From positions 22,732,501 to 22,796,500 of the forward strand of contig JAPQWV010000002.1 of the NCBI GenBank assembly GCA_027422505.1: 64,000 bases of DNA, written 5' to 3'. The DNA is from Craterostigma plantagineum. Taxonomy: Eukaryota > Streptophyta > Magnoliopsida > Lamiales > Linderniaceae. The position numbers were made by a program, and so were the translations under genes. A model generated the notes under the pieces. The model made no database searches. It was not told the DNA's origin and saw nothing but the letters and a program-made list of their open reading frames with translations. Of this stretch, positions 1 to 9,699 are shown piece by piece; the stretch's first letter is position 1, and each line of letters starts with the position of its first letter.

Positions 1-285
1 AAAGAAAGGGAATCTAGTCTAGCGAAGGTGTATCCAAAGCGTGAGTGCGTTCGTAAGCAAATAAAAAAAATATTCTCTCTTTTTGGATGCTTCTAGTTCG
101 TCAGAAATAAAAAATAATACTCTTCCCCCAAATTGGCAAAAGCTTTCTAGCTATAGATGGTCCCCTCAAAAGCAATAATGTATCGATACTGTTCCAACTG
201 TTTAGCCACGAGTCATTTATGATGACTCTTATTCTAAAACCCACATCGAAACTACCGTTGAATTGGAAAGATACGAATATCAAAC

Positions 286-471
286 GCAATCAGTACTGGC
301 GAAGCGAGCCGGTGAAGATTGGGGCTTCGGCGCCGCGTCACGCGCCGCTTCACCCCCGCCGCCGACCGCTTCTTTGACCGGCGATGGTATCACGAGCTTC
401 TCTTTTCTGGACCCTAAACGGAGCTTCACGGCTGATTCGGAGCCTCTGTTCAACGACGCGCAAGCACCCAT
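286..471 (-). CDS. First exon of a small MGACAS-type plant protein (partial)
   Basis: Minus-strand reading frame that starts MGACAS, a likely N-myristoylation and S-acylation signal for membrane attachment, followed by a basic stretch with KLRLGSRKEKLVIPSPVKE and ending near SPARFASTDC. The VIPSPVKE segment behind an MGxC start resembles the plant family of uncharacterised proteins like Arabidopsis At3g27210; that assignment is from memory of the family. I chose ATG at 471 because the upstream in-frame codons do not resemble the family and the myristoylation context begins there. The frame closes at 280; a GT at 285-284 could be a weak splice donor. The SKEEAFFDS-like second exon expected for this family is not seen before the window edge, so the gene either continues to the left or is truncated. 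No function is known. Confidence 0.42.
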
Positions 472-952
472 AATCCTTGGAGCAATTATACTAGTTATCC
501 TATGAATCAACCAATTACAACAACGAAGGGATTAATAGCAGAAGTACGTAACGAGTAGGAGAAGAGATGGATGCTTTAAAGGATAAATCAAGAGTTTGGG
601 CCCTACGGAAAACAAAACAATGCTACGCTTGCTCACACATGGAAAATTTGAGGGTATATCGATCAGAAAAAAAGAACTATGGTGATATTTGGTGTGGAAT
701 TATTGCAATCCCTTAATTTAATAGTAATTAAATGATGTGCCAGCGGATTATTTGAAAATTCCTAAGATATTTTTTGTTTTTTTGCTATTATATAATATTT
801 TTCTTGCGGAGATTTAAGGCCTTCCTCAATGCTGGTTTTTTTGCGTGATTAGGAGAGAGAAAAACCTGAAAATTTGAGGTTTTTACCACGGTGCTTGTAA
901 GAGGTTTTTTAGTAGGTTTAATGTATCAAACCTGTGTTTTTGGGATGTTGTA
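472..952. other. Intergenic stretch, nothing recognised
   Basis: AT-rich sequence upstream of the MGACAS exon, presumably its 5' untranslated region and promoter. I see no convincing coding region, RNA gene or repeat. Confidence 0.5.
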
Positions 953-961
953 TATTTTTAT

Positions 962-2163
962 GTTCAATTTATAGAAAAATATCCAGTTGGATAAAATTTT
1001 TACACATAGGTACTCATGTCAGAAAATTTTACAGATAGGTACCCGATTTAAGTTTTACCAGTTTCTTTAGTCACGTCGTACCTTCCTGTGTATTTAGGGG
1101 TGAGCAAAATCGGATATCCGGATTTTCGGAATTCGGATATCCGAATTTTCGGATATCAAAAAATGATATCCGTATCCGGTCCGGTTTTAATCGGGTATCC
1201 AAAAATCGGATATCCGCTTTATTCGGATATTTAAATAGGATATCCGCATCCTGTTTTTAAATTTATTTTTGTAAATAATTTTTCATATTTTCTTTTCAAA
1301 ATCATATTTTTATTTCTTATCAAAATAAAAATTGTATTTCTTCATATAAAAATTACTACACATAGTAATTAACACAATATGTGAATTCATGATTCAAAAT
1401 TACATAATAAATAATAAACAATATGTGAATTCATGATTCAAAATATATTATGTTCAAAATCATTTTTTTTTATTTCTTATCCAAATAAAAAATATATTTA
1501 TTCATATAAAAATTTCTCCACATAGTAATTCACACAATATGTGAATTCATGATTCAAAATGACATAATAAAATAATATAAATATAAATATTTCTATTTTT
1601 GAGGAATTTTTTCCCTTTTTGACCTTCATTTTTCATTTTGGGCTATTTTTTTTTAATTTTTTTTAATTATGTTTAAATATAAAACCGGATACCGGATATT
1701 CGAATTTTAGACAAACTATTATCCGTATCCGATCCGGTTTATTTTAAAATAAATCGGATCGGATATCTGATCCGGTTTTTAAAACCGGATATCCCGATTT
1801 TCGGGTTTTGAAAACCGAATATCGGATCGGAATCTGGTTTTCGGATATTTTTGCTCAGCCCTAGTATTGCGTACCATAACACGTTGATATAGGGTACCTA
1901 AATATAGCATACGTCGTACCTATGGCATACCTGTGTGCTACATAGGGCGTACCTAAATATAGCATACGTCGTACCATGTTCTGTTATATAGGGTACCAAA
2001 ATATGTTGATATAGGGTACCCAAATGTGTTGTATGGTGTACTTTCAGGATTGGGTATCTATGTGCAAAAAATTTAATTTTGTTAGGTACCTTCATAAAAA
2101 AATCCTGACAGGGTACTAAATTACAAGTTTTTATCCCAATAGGTACTTATGTGTAAAGACCCC
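962..2163. mobile_element. Non-autonomous Mutator-like element (GTACC family), short copy
   Basis: Flanked by a perfect 9-bp direct repeat TATTTTTAT at 953-961 and 2164-2172, the target-site length typical of Mutator elements. The two ends are imperfect inverted repeats over about 60 bp. They share a GGGATAAAA-like block, TTTACACATA and, at about base 55-60, TGTCAG followed by GGTACC. The interior is non-coding and carries repeated GTACC motifs (around 1880-2060). The same TIR layout occurs at both ends of the much longer element at 37841-57537. A hAT-like element is nested at 1095-1863, so the MULE itself is only about 430 bp. The class call rests on the duplication length and TIRs; no transposase is present. 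Confidence 0.75.
1095..1863. mobile_element. Non-autonomous hAT-like element nested in the MULE
   Basis: Begins TAGGGGTGAGCAAAA and ends with the inverse of TAGGGCTGAGCAAAA, so the terminal inverted repeat is about 15 bp with one mismatch. Subterminal regions on both sides are packed with GGATATCC, ATCGGATATC and CCGGTTTT motifs in both orientations, as is usual for hAT subterminal transposase-binding regions. The interior is AT-rich without an ORF and contains a repeated segment (CACAATATGTGAATTCATG at about 1374, 1419 and 1534). Flanks show GTATT on both sides (1090-1094 and 1864-1868) but not a full 8-bp duplication, so the target duplication is decayed or the class call is slightly off. 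Confidence 0.65.
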
Positions 2164-2777
2164 TATTTTTATCACATTTACTAATATTTATATATTTTTT
2201 ACTTGCCCTTATATTACCTTTACTATTTATTTTTTATGTTGAAACCTAAAATATATCTCAGTTCATTCTTTTCCTACGTTATATTCTATTCTCAATCTTA
2301 AAACGTTTAGCTAGTTTCTATTTGTTGTCCTCCAAGAAAAAAATGGATAAAGATCCATGGATACATTTCGGATTACATTCTTCTAACTCCGTAGAAAAAT
2401 CAACGCTTCCCAATATGAATTTTCACGTGCCAACTTCCATCCTCATAATCCAAATTATCCTACTGACCTTCCGAAAATTTTTCCGAATAATTCCTTTGGT
2501 GCACCATCCTTCATGTATCCCAATCCCTACATGGCTCCTCATCCGAGATACGGATTGCATACGACAATCGGCACCAGACACCGACAGAAACACTGCATCT
2601 CCGAACTTTCATCGTTCGTCTTTTTCTTCTCAATTCTCTCCAACAGGACTTGATCGGGTAAATCTCGCTGCCGACTTTGAGGCCACTGACACAACCGACT
2701 TTTGCTGCTAAGAGACTCCTTACTCTTTGATGAAAACGTTATTCTCGTGAGTTGTTGGTTCGATATCAGCATAGACT

Positions 2778-3457
2778 TTGTCATCGAAAACGATCAAAAG
2801 TCGAAGTAAATGTGGATTCAGATTGCCGATGCTTACAACAATAATCGCTCAGCTGACATGGTCTCCTGCTAAATTGGAGTCGCATTACTACACACTACAG
2901 AAACTGAGAAACATGTGGCATGGTTCAATTGCTGCAACAATCAGGAGAAGAAGGCATGGGGAAGTGGGTGCAGTGAGTGATGCTGATATTGTAGAAAGAG
3001 CGAATGTTCAATTTAAAGAGAAATATGGTTTCAATCTTGTACAAATCAAGGCATGGGAAGTATTGAAAGACAGTTCGAAGTTCGCCGATCCAGATTGTGA
3101 TGTTCGTGAATCGAAAAAGTCAAGAGTATCGACAACTGATGAGTATGTGGTGTCTTCAAACACTGACTCGGAACACGGAGAGGAAGCCAGGGCAGAACCC
3201 CCTCGCCCAATGGGGAGGAACGCAGCAAGGCGTAATGAGAAGGACAAAGGAAAAGCGGAGAAAGTGACGATACTATTTAGAAAAGGCTTCATGACTTGGA
3301 TGAACTGAACAAGAAAAAGGTCGACGGAATTGCCAGCCTCGCCCGATCTAAAAATTATAAGTTACTCATGAAAGATACCTCGAAGATGACAGATGATCAA
3401 CTAAGTATCCATCTCCACGTTGTGGACCAAATCAAGAAGGAAATGGGTTTTGAAGAA
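2778..3457 (+). pseudogene. Harbinger ORF1: Myb/SANT (NAM-associated) DNA-binding partner, broken
   Basis: In Pong-like elements ORF1 encodes a Myb/SANT trihelix-type protein that binds DNA and works with the transposase. The 2778-3308 frame carries the mid-part: LESHYYTLQKL...WHGSIAATIRRRRHG, then a D-I-V-x-R-A-N-x-x-F-K-E-K-Y-G-F helix, WEVLKDSSKF, and a basic RPMGRNAARR segment, all recognisable family landmarks. The helix immediately upstream (WIQIADAYNNNRS) is encoded at about 2811-2860 in a different frame, and the C-terminal helix (ELNKKKVDGIASLARS to KKEMGF, 3300-3457) needs another frame change near 3290. At least two frameshifts, so a pseudogene. The upstream segment 2330-2777 holds the Asn/Pro-rich N-terminal part in broken form. 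Confidence 0.72.
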
Positions 3458-3527
3458 TTAGTCATTGTTGTATCGTTTCAGCATTTTCAATATTCATTGG
3501 TGTACTTCGTTTCGTCATTTTCAATAC

Positions 3528-3665
3528 TAGGTGTGCAAACTAGCCGTTATAATTCTATCCGTTGTGAAATTAGCCGTTGGAAAACTAGCCGCTATAATTC
3601 TATCTGCTGTGAAACTAGCCGTTATCATACTATCCTTGTGAAACTAGTCGTTGTGGAACTACTCT
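3528..3665 (+). repeat. AGCCGTT-type short tandem repeat
   Basis: About five imperfect copies of a 25-30 bp unit containing ACTAGCCGTTATAATTCTAT followed by a TGTGAAA segment. It lies between the two Harbinger ORFs, in the intergenic or promoter interval of the element. No function is visible. Confidence 0.7.
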
Positions 3666-4499
3666 ATTTAAAGGATGTAATTGGATTGTTAAAATTCCTA
3701 CCTGAGAACATTACATTCCTGTAAATTGATTATCCTTCAATTTTCCTCATTCTGTCAAACATGTCTTCTCATTCATCATCTTCCCAGTCATCCGAAAGTG
3801 ATAGTCTTGTTGAGTTTATGTTTGCTGGCACGATAGAGAAAGAAGTATAATCATTGCTTAAAAACAACAAGATTTACTTGGTCGTGGTGTGACTTCTGCT
3901 AGCGGTGCTAGAAAACGAAGAATGTATGTGGACCGAAATAGCGAGGCAGGGCATAGAAGACTCTACCTCGACTACTTCTCTGAAGATCTGGTACACAGAA
4001 GTGAGACGTTTCGTCGACATTTTTGTATGTCGAGAGAGTTGTTCTTGCGCGTTGTTGATGCACTGGAGTCCCACATGAGTATTTTCGGTGGAGGGTAGAT
4101 GCAATTGGGAAAAAAGGGTTCTCTTCAATACAAAAGTGCACAATGGTCATTCGTCAATTGGCATATGGTGGACTTTCTGACCATTGGGATGAGTACCTAC
4201 GAGTCGGCGAAACAACATCTATAGAATGTCTCTTTAAGTTCTGTCGGTGTGTGATCGAACTATTTGCCGAAAAATACCTGAGAAAGCCTAACCTTGGATT
4301 GTCAAAGGTTGTTACAAATGCACGAAGAAAGACACGGATTTTCCAGAATGCTTGGGAGCCTTGATTGCATGCATTGGGAATGGAGGATGATGTGGGGCTA
4401 TCCCAATCAAAGAAATTTATATGTGGTTCGGGGAAATTTATATAGCCGGAGAATTGATTATTACAAAGTTGTAGGGCGTGCATAAGATGCTTATTTATA

Positions 4500-4625
4500 A
4501 AGGAACTGAAAGGGACGTATTTGGGATCTTAGGACGTGTTTGGGACCTATTTGGGACGTGTTTGGGACCTGTTGGGACGTGTTTGGGACCTGTTGGGACG
4601 TGTCGGGACGTGTCGGGAGCGTGCT
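4500..4625. repeat. GGGACGTGTTTGGGACCTGTT tandem repeat in the LTR
   Basis: Imperfect repetition of a unit close to GGGACGTGTTTGGGACC. The same tract, with a different copy number, occurs at about 11660-11775 in the other LTR copy. Long ORFs across it are just translations of the repeat. Confidence 0.75.
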
Positions 4626-4652
4626 GGGGATGTAAATTAAATAACACAGGGA

Positions 4653-4690
4653 TTACGTGGTTCGGATCTTTGCAGATCCTACGTCCACGG
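4653..4690 (-). promoter_or_regulatory. Conserved R/U5 hairpin of the LTR
   Basis: On the minus strand CCGTGGACGTA is followed by GGATCTGCAAAGATCC (6-bp stem, 4-nt loop) and GAACCACGTAA; the outer GTGG and CCAC can also pair. The second LTR copy has the same arrangement at 11771-11808. The unrelated copia LTR at 25529-25565 has the same flanks with a different stem. Confidence 0.7.
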
Positions 4691-5667
4691 GCGCTCAGGA
4701 ACTGTTTTCACTATACATCAACGATTTACACACTCAAACTACTTATTCCTCACATTTCTCTCAAGAACACATAAGAAAATAGCTAATGGGACGTCAAAGA
4801 TGTTGTGTTTAACGTAGAGAGAGAGTTTTCTAAGTGTTAAGAAGTGTTAGAATGAGAGTGGTCTCGTGAAAATGGTGAAGTCCCCTTTATATAGGAGGCT
4901 CTTGGATATTGCCTGAAGGTACGTCCCTCGCTCCTGGATATTGCCCAGATTCCTGCTGATATGACCTCCTGGGACACTGTGATGCTACAGAATGGCAGGC
5001 CGTCTGTCAGAGGTCACTCCTGCAACAGTTACAGCTTCTGTGCTGTCAGAGATGTCAGGCGGCCGGAGATGGGACTTGGCTCTGCGCTGTCAGGTACAAC
5101 AGGTGGATGGGATAGGTTCTGCCAGGACAGCTTTTCAGTGTTGTCAGACGTCCTTTCAAACTTCTGACCATTTGGTGAAGCTTCCTCACGACGCTTCCTC
5201 GGGACGACAGGACCTGCTTAGCACAGTAGGTCCCAAAATAGTTCCCTAGTATGGACGTTAGGTCCCTAAAGTCTCTTGGAGGTCCCTAAAACACTTATTT
5301 CCTGTTGTTAGCTCCCTAAAGTGTGTTGGAGGTCCCTAAAAGTCTCCCTTCATATTCTAACTTTGTATTTTTTTAAGGAAACTCATATTTTTTACTAAGT
5401 TCTTTTAATAATTATCATAAGCTAATTATTTCCTTCATTCCTCTTTTTAGCCTGCCTAATTATTGTTTCACATCAGAGGAACTGTCCGACAGCTTGGAAA
5501 GGCAAATTCACACGCGGCGACCATGTCGCTCAAACAATTATGCTCGAAGCGGTTGCCTCTGCAGAATTATGGACACGTCATGCCTACTTTGGAGGAGCAG
5601 GATCCAACAACGACATAAATGTGCTCAACTAATCTCCGCTATTTACGGATACTTTGCAAGGACGCGC

Positions 5668-5713
5668 TCCATTCATTCCTCTTTTTAGCCTGCCTAATTA
5701 TTGTTCCACATCA
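5668..5713 (-). mobile_element. Terminal 46-bp fragment of a second copy of the same LTR
   Basis: Repeats the last part of the solo LTR (CTCTTTTTAGCCTGCC and TAATTATTGTT to CACATCA) with one substitution. Immediately to the right, on the minus strand, lies the purine tract AGAGTAGGGGAGTGGT (5714-5729), a good polypurine tract. This is therefore the start of the 3' LTR of a minus-oriented element whose internal region extends right to 11533. The rest of that LTR is missing; the break falls at the Harbinger fragment. Confidence 0.65.
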
Positions 5714-5919
5714 ACCACTCCCCTACTCTAATTTGTCTTTGGGAACAAAAGAGGAATTATAGTAAAAATTGTAAGGCATGCTGTAATTAAAGTAAATAAT
5801 CACAAGGTAGGTCTTTCCAGGACTCACCCAAAACCCTTTCTCTGTTTCTGGAAAGATACGTTTTATGAGCGGGAATAGTTCCCAAGTTCCTCGGCGCGCC
5901 CTCTGTAGCTCCCTTGCTT

Positions 5920-6870
5920 CTTTATGTCTTGGTGGCTAGGGACGATAACGAGGAGATTCCTCCTTCTGAAGGAACGGAGGATGTTCCCTCGGTTCTTTCT
6001 CCTCTTATGGGAGCTCAAGAAGTTCCCATCACTGCCCTGCCTCGGGTGTCAAAAGGAAAACAATTTCGTCAAAAAGTTTAGAAAGGAAAAAGAAAAAAGA
6101 ATTCCTTCACTCTTCCCCAGGAGGCGAGGTGCTGAGCTTCTTTCGGGATCTGTAGGGACCTCAGCGGTCGAGCCCCCTGCTTCCGTGGACCATCCGAACA
6201 TAGTTGGAAAGATGATCATGATGAGTCGTTTGGTGCTCCCAGATGATCGGGGGCCATCTCCCAGGGACCTACGGAGGCAAGCGAAGAGCAATTGGCGTGC
6301 CATCCTCCGTTGTCTTCTAGTCCATTATGGTGTTCTTTTCGTAAGTTTTGCTTCTTCTTCCAGGTGGTGGGCTACGTAGCTGCCGTATCGTTCGCTCAGT
6401 CGTCAGTTCAGGAGTTGGAGCTTAGTTAGTCGAATCTTGATGACCCAATTCGAACAAGCTTAGGCCAGGCTGTTGGCAGCAAGCAGAGGCAGCCCGGGAA
6501 ATTGAATCCGAGTCGCAAAAAGGTGGAAGAGGGACACGCCGAGTCAGTGGAGCAGCGCGAGAGGGAACTGCAGAGCTCCCAGGAATAAAGAAAGGCAGGA
6601 GCACGCTCTGCTCGTGAGCAGTGCGAAGAGGAGCTGCAGAGCTCCTTCGCTAAGGAGAAAGAAGAATGGGCTGCCTAGTTGGTGGGGGCGGAGGCTGAAG
6701 GTACCTGCTTCTTTCAGTAGCATCTCCCGTCCATGGTGGCTGGAAAGGAGTTCCTAGAAGACCTAGCCGTGGACCAACGCTAAGCGTACCTAAAGGACTC
6801 CCCTTTCCTGAGGAAATTTGTACCTTTAATGCGGCGTTATATTAGGGAAGGCTAGAGTGTTGGATCCGCG
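5920..6870 (+). pseudogene. Degenerate coiled-coil ORF of a LARD-type element
   Basis: The plus strand reads, with many stops and frame changes, an acidic N-terminal segment (DDNEEIPPSEGTEDVPSV), a basic segment (KGKRKK), a long Glu/Gln/Arg-rich heptad-like region (REQCEEELQSSFAKEKEEWAA near 6613-6680) and a C-terminal piece with GKEFLEDLAVDQ, YLKDSPFLRKF and MRRYIREG. Plant non-autonomous LTR elements often encode a gag-like coiled-coil protein with this kind of tail. That parallel is an inference; no domain is diagnostic. It is certainly not functional. Confidence 0.4.
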
Positions 6871-7119
6871 GGGACTAAGGCCACGTTTGCTCTTTGGGAT
6901 TTTCTTCTCGCAACTGTTCCCCCGGGGATCTGCAGGTCCCTGTGAACCCTCCGTTCCGGCTTGCTGCGTCGCCAATGTCTCCGGCCTCTCGTGCGTCACC
7001 TTCATCTCCTTGAAGAGCCATACTCGATATTTCTGCAATGTACTAGGGAGCTTAACTCTCCTGTGTTTATGTGTCTCCGTTGGGGCCCTTTTTCCTTATG
7101 TTTTATAGTCGTCGTTTAG

Positions 7120-8126
7120 TGTGACGCCCGGGGCCGATGAGGGCGGGGAATGATCGCCGGTGCCAGAGAGGTGCACGGACAAAGAGCGGCTCCTGACAGG
7201 CTTCTAGGCGAAGGGGTACGTGGACGAACCGATCCGACACCCGAATGAGAGGGGATCCTGAGACTAACAATGTATGGGCGTGTCAGGCTAAGAATCGTAT
7301 AAGGGAATTGATAGTACTACTCATATCACCAAGGTCGACCTACCTTTTCGGGAGTCCATCTATAGAAACTCCGAAGTTAAGCGTGCTTGACTTGGGGCAA
7401 TCTAGGGATGGGTGACCCCCTGGTAAGTTTCTCAGGGTGCGTGTGAGCGAGTGCACGAAGCACGCTAAAAGGTTAAATGATGGTACAGTGGGGCCAGACT
7501 ATCAGTCGGAGTGTGGTGGGCCCAACCCCACATGTCCCGGTAGGGACCGATGCTGTAGTGACACCCGGTATGGGACGGGTTGTTACAGGTAGTATTAGAG
7601 CACAACCTCTCGCAGTACGGTGCTGGTTCGGGGACGAACCAGGCAGAAGCTGGTGGGCATGTGACGCCCGGGGCCGATGAGGACGGGGAGTGATCTCCGA
7701 TGCCAGAGAGGTGCACGGCCAAAGAGCGGCTCCTGGCAGGCTTCTAGGCGAAGGGGTACGTGGACGAACCGATCCGACACCCGAATGAGAGGGGATCCTG
7801 AGACTGACAATGTATGGGCGTGTCAGGCTAAGAATCGTATAAGGGAATTGATAGTACTACTCATATCACCAAGGTCGACCGACCTTTTCGGGATCCATCT
7901 ATAGAAACTCCGAAGTTAAGCGTGCTTGACTTGGGGCAATCTAGGGATGGGTGACCCCCTGAGAAGTTTCTCATGGTGCGTGTGAGCGAGTGCACGAAGC
8001 ATGCTAAAAGGTTAAATGGTGGTACAGTGGGGCCAGACTATCAGGCGGAGTGTGGTGGGCCCAACTCCACTTGTCCCGGTAGGGACCAATGCTGTAGTGA
8101 CACCCGGTATGGAACGGGTTGTTACA
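7120..8126 (+). mobile_element. Cassandra TRIM retrotransposon with 5S rRNA-derived LTRs
   Basis: Two direct repeats of about 467 bp, 7120-7587 and 7660-8126, each beginning TGTGACGCCCGGGGCCGATG and ending GGGTTGTTACA. Between them lie only 72 bp: a primer-binding-site-like GTATTAGAGCA (degenerate match to TGGTATCAGAGC of initiator Met tRNA) next to the left LTR and GGTGGGCA next to the right LTR. Each LTR contains a 5S rRNA-like segment (7351-7440 and 7890-7979) with AACTCCGAAGTTAAGCGTGC and GGGATGGGTGACC, the RNA polymerase III internal control region. This is the defining layout of Cassandra, which has no coding capacity. Flanks TTTAG and TTTCA share only three bases, so the target duplication is decayed. 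Confidence 0.92.
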
Positions 8127-8699
8127 TTTCATCCGTCGTCCTTGGGGTCTGGAAGGGACCTGGCAAAGACCTGATGGCGGAGCTCCTCTTCGAGCCTTGC
8201 ACTTTGAAGGAGATCACTAAGTCCTACTGCAAGTTCCTCCTAGCTCCTCGGACATCCTACTTGTATAGACGTCTCCTTTTTCATCATGGCGATAGCCTGT
8301 AAAAAATACTTCGTCATTCCTTTCGAGACATAATGGTGTAGAGGGCTTAATTCCCCATGTTTGCATGTTTCCTCGGAGTTCCCGTTCTCCTGTATTTCAT
8401 ATTTTGTGCTTTGCATTCTTTCGGGACATGATGGATGTTCCTGGAACATCATTATCGTGGCATGGTTATAGCGCCAGCTCGCCTAGCAATCCGTAAGCCA
8501 AGTACGAATTCACGCCTGGGTTGCAATAACCGTCGTCATTGTCCTCAGGTTGTGCTAGGCTCTCTATGTCCTTAGCGATTTCAGTATTTGTGTAGACACT
8601 TAGGTGCATAAAATATGGCGATCCCCTCATTGATTTACCCTGGTTATAGCGCTAGCTTCGCTTTGGTACCATTCACGTCGCAGGCTTACTGAGAGCCTT

Positions 8700-8895
8700 T
8701 GATGTCCTGTACACCGCAGCCCGTCAGCGGCGGCATCTTGTACACCGTTACGGGCATCATTCACATCGCAGATGGATTATCTTTGATGTCATGTACACCG
8801 CAGGTCCGTCGACCTTTGGCATCATCACACCGCAGATATATCATCTTTGACGTCCTGTACACCGCAGGTCCGTCGACCTTTGGCATCGATTATAT
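8700..8895. repeat. TGTACACCGCAG degenerate tandem repeat
   Basis: Four imperfect copies of a roughly 50-60 bp unit with TGATGTCCTGTACACCGCAG and GGTCCGTCGACCTTTGGCATC. Part of the interior of the LARD-type remnant. Confidence 0.6.
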
Positions 8896-8965
8896 TATAC
8901 GGTGCACCGTTTATCTAATAATATATTTATATTCCAACAAGGCGGTATTTCCTTAGGGACATCAA

Positions 8966-9236
8966 TAGTTTACCCAGGTTATAGCGCCAGCTTCGATTAA
9001 ATGCGTGGGTATAGCGCCCGCTCGCTTAAATGTGTGGTTATAGCGCCCGCTCGCTTAAATGCGTGGATATAGGGCCCACTCGCTCACATGCGTGGATATA
9101 GCGCCAACTCGCTTAAATGCGTGGTTATAGCGCCCGCTCGCTTACATGCGTGGATATAGCGCCCGCTCGCTTAAATGCGTGGATATAGCGCCAGCTCGCT
9201 TAAATTGCATGGTTATAGCGCCAGCTCGCTTAGTAT
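8966..9236. repeat. Minisatellite, about 29-30 bp unit, 9 copies
   Basis: Near-identical units built on GCGTGGATATAGCGCCCGCT plus CGCTTAAAT follow each other without spacers; single diverged units also occur at about 8457-8490 and 8640-8660. This is a tandem repeat inside a non-autonomous LTR element, not a CRISPR array. Confidence 0.85.
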
Positions 9237-9699
9237 CCGAGCTCCTTGTTGGAGGCCTAAAATTTGAAGTAATGGCGAAATAGAGCTCTTTTCTTCTCGG
9301 TTAACGGTGAGGTCCCTGGCTCCAGATCTCCGGAGGTTCGGACCTTCGACCTCTCATGTGTGCAATTTCGGGCCCTGGATTGGAAATAGGAATTCCCCTG
9401 GCCTAGAGCTCCTATTACGATATGGACGCGAGCCTTAAATGGAGCTGGCCCTTAGAGGAGGCAGGGTTGTCTGCCTTTAGTGGGCACAGATCCCCCGAGC
9501 TCCTTTTCGGCTACCTTCAGACCTCAGTCTGGGCCATGTTCAACGAACTTCCTCAGTAGGATGGGCCCTTCGGTTTCGTCCTTCGAATGATAGTAATTGT
9601 TAGTACAGTTTATGTATTTAATATGATATCGATAATATAAATAAGAGTGAGATTTAGAGGGCACTGGAGTTCCGGCTAAGAGCCTCCTCATCATGAGAT

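Larger units (their letters stand above)
4388..5475 (-). mobile_element. Solo LTR with intact 5-bp target duplication
   Basis: Ends are TGATGTG...CACATCA (7-bp inverted ends with TG...CA), flanked by GAGGA at 4383-4387 and 5476-5480. A second, truncated copy of the same LTR lies at 11534-12215. Polarity is minus: that second copy abuts a TGGCGCC-type primer-binding site on its left, and the conserved U5 motif (CCCGTGGACGTAGG...GAACCACGTAA) reads on the minus strand. A TATATAAAGGGG promoter-like box reads on minus near 4890. Removing the LTR and one GAGGA copy restores the Harbinger transposase reading, as expected for LTR-LTR recombination after insertion. Confidence 0.88.
2320..5667 (+). mobile_element. 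Degenerate PIF/Harbinger (Pong-like) element, 3' truncated
   Basis: Two consecutive degenerate genes typical of this superfamily are present in the usual order: a Myb/SANT-type partner ORF (about 2778-3457) and a DDE transposase (3889-5667, interrupted by a solo LTR). Between them lies a short AGCCGTT repeat tract that I know from related plant elements. The right side stops abruptly at 5667 where an LTR fragment begins, so the C-terminal third of the transposase and the right TIR are lost. I could not define a left TIR or a 3-bp target duplication; the start given is approximate. Confidence 0.75.
3889..5667 (+). pseudogene. PIF/Harbinger transposase, split by a solo LTR and 3' truncated
   Basis: DDE transposase of the HARBI1/plant transposon protein family. 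N-terminal part: AGHRRLYLDYF, then FRRHFCMSRELFLRVVDALE; next (4143-4364) IRQLAYGGLSDHWDEYLRVGETT and FCRCVIELFAEKYLRKPN; then MLGSLDCMHWEW, which holds the first catalytic Asp. Reading resumes at 5478 directly after the inserted LTR with NCPTAWKGKFTRGDH, ASAELWTRHAYFG and NDINVL, which holds the second catalytic Asp. The reading then ends at GRAP, before the third acidic residue. Frameshifts near 4098 and 4300 and in-frame stops make it inactive even without the LTR. The LTR sits inside the codons between W-R and N-C. Confidence 0.85.

Noticed and set aside
4478..4774. GTCLGPVGTC repeat protein (also at 11681-11930)
   Set aside because: Translation of the tandem repeat in the LTR; frame not preserved between LTR copies.
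7351..7440. A 5S rRNA gene (and a second at 7890-7979)
   Set aside because: Each 5S-like segment is diverged and lies inside one of two LTRs with PBS and PPT-like sequences between them, so it is part of a Cassandra TRIM and not a functional 5S gene.
8206..8452. Other short ORFs in the LARD-type interior
   Set aside because: No recognisable motifs, inconsistent frames and repeat-derived composition.
8966..9236. CRISPR-like array of regular 29-30 bp repeats
   Set aside because: Units are contiguous without unique spacers, the context is a plant retroelement, and there are no associated genes.
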